DNA of 5,702 nucleotides from Paracoccaceae bacterium (lineage in GTDB: Bacteria > Pseudomonadota > Alphaproteobacteria > Rhodobacterales > Rhodobacteraceae). The stretch is taken from positions 1 through 5,702 of the forward strand of contig JALQYS010000576.1 of the NCBI GenBank assembly GCA_023254015.1, read 5' to 3'. Below are positions 5,375 to 5,702 of the stretch, in pieces. The translations under genes and the position numbers were made by a program. How positions within the stretch are numbered: the first letter of the stretch is position 1; the number at the start of each line of letters is the position of its first letter. The notes under the pieces were generated by a model. That model was not told where the DNA came from. It saw only the letters and a program-made list of their open reading frames with translations, and did not search any database.

Positions 5375-5702
5375 TCAGAACACGACGACCGAGCGGATCG
5401 ACTTGCCTTCGTGCATCAGGTCGAAAGCCTCGTTGATACGCTCCAGCGGCAGGATGTGAGTGATCATCGGATCAATCTCGATCTTGCCGTCCATATACCA
5501 GTCAACGATCTTCGGCACGTCCGTCCGGCCACGGGCGCCACCAAAGGCGGTGCCCTTCCAGACCCGACCGGTGACCAGCTGGAACGGCCGGGTTTCGATG
5601 GTGGCCCCTGCAGGCGCCACGCCGATGATGATCGACTGACCCCAGCCACGGTGGGTGCATTCCAGCGCGTCGCGCATTACCTTGACGTTGCCGGTGCAGT
5701 CG
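5375..5702 (-). CDS. frmA: S-(hydroxymethyl)glutathione dehydrogenase / class III alcohol dehydrogenase, C-terminal part
   Basis: The minus-strand frame is open from the window edge to TGA at 5375-5377 and gives the last 108 or so residues of a protein of usually about 370. It begins DCTGNVKVMRDALE, followed by HRGWGQSIIIGVAPAG, ETRPFQLVTGRVWKGTAFGG and the end NEAFDLMHEGKSIRSVVVF, all close to the conserved C-terminus of class III zinc alcohol dehydrogenases. The enzyme oxidises S-hydroxymethylglutathione, formed from formaldehyde and glutathione, with NAD to S-formylglutathione; it can also reduce S-nitrosoglutathione. The zinc ligands and the start lie outside the window. The frame stays open upstream of the internal ATG at 5677, and conserved residues continue through it, so the gene is cut by the window and not short. 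In Rhodobacterales the gene is also called adhI, adhC or flhA. It converges on the reductase and is probably a separate C1 unit. Confidence 0.94.
   Translation of the reverse strand, partial: DCTGNVKVMRDALECTHRGWGQSIIIGVAPAGATIETRPFQLVTGRVWKGTAFGGARGRTDVPKIVDWYMDGKIEIDPMITHILPLERINEAFDLMHEGKSIRSVVVF

Noticed and set aside
5375..5702. Crotonyl-CoA carboxylase/reductase, a zinc-dehydrogenase relative expected near ethylmalonyl-CoA genes
   Set aside because: The C-terminal sequence (GVAPAG, RPFQLVTGR, EGKSIRSVVVF) is typical of class III alcohol dehydrogenase, not of the carboxylase/reductase.
1..5702. Mobile element, CRISPR, toxin-antitoxin or defence system
   Set aside because: There are no transposase or integrase motifs, no arrayed repeats, no tRNA-like attachment site and no small paired genes; base composition looks uniform across the window.

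Overview
The window looks like chromosome of a GC-rich alphaproteobacterium, most likely of the Rhodobacterales (Rhodobacter/Paracoccus type). The grounds are strong G/C third-position codon bias, a long-form acyl-CoA dehydrogenase matching (2S)-methylsuccinyl-CoA dehydrogenase of the ethylmalonyl-CoA pathway, and a glutathione-dependent formaldehyde dehydrogenase nearby. I see no mobile elements, CRISPR array, tRNA or rRNA. It is ordinary metabolic chromosome, tightly packed with six genes, two of them cut by the window edges.

Left part (1-1626): the N-terminal part of a LysR-type regulator on the minus strand diverges from a family III (CaiB/BaiF) CoA-transferase on the plus strand. They share a 109-base control region with several small inverted repeats. 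The CoA-transferase ends at a 9-bp GC-rich hairpin that it shares with a convergent TauE/SafE-type membrane protein.

Middle part (1626-4290): the TauE/SafE gene (minus) diverges from the acyl-CoA dehydrogenase (plus), called here mcd. Just before mcd lies a striking inverted repeat with 13-bp arms and one mismatch, built on a TGCAAA/TTTGCA core. It probably overlaps the mcd promoter and is a good operator candidate. mcd is followed by a terminator-like hairpin.

Right part (4307-5702): a plus-strand NAD(P)-dependent reductase of the dihydroflavonol-4-reductase-like extended SDR family starts with little Shine-Dalgarno signal, and its start codon lies in one arm of an inverted repeat. A good intrinsic terminator separates it from the convergent C-terminal end of class III alcohol dehydrogenase / S-(hydroxymethyl)glutathione dehydrogenase.

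How the genes may work together (inference): Mcd oxidises methylsuccinyl-CoA to mesaconyl-CoA during C2 assimilation. The LysR-controlled CoA-transferase is of the dicarboxylate-activating kind, and the TauE-like protein is a plausible anion carrier. Together they could handle free C5 dicarboxylates (glutarate, mesaconate, methylsuccinate) that enter or leak from the pathway. The formaldehyde dehydrogenase belongs to C1 oxidation and is probably an independent unit. No wholly new system is evident; the most interesting signals are the regulatory inverted repeats.
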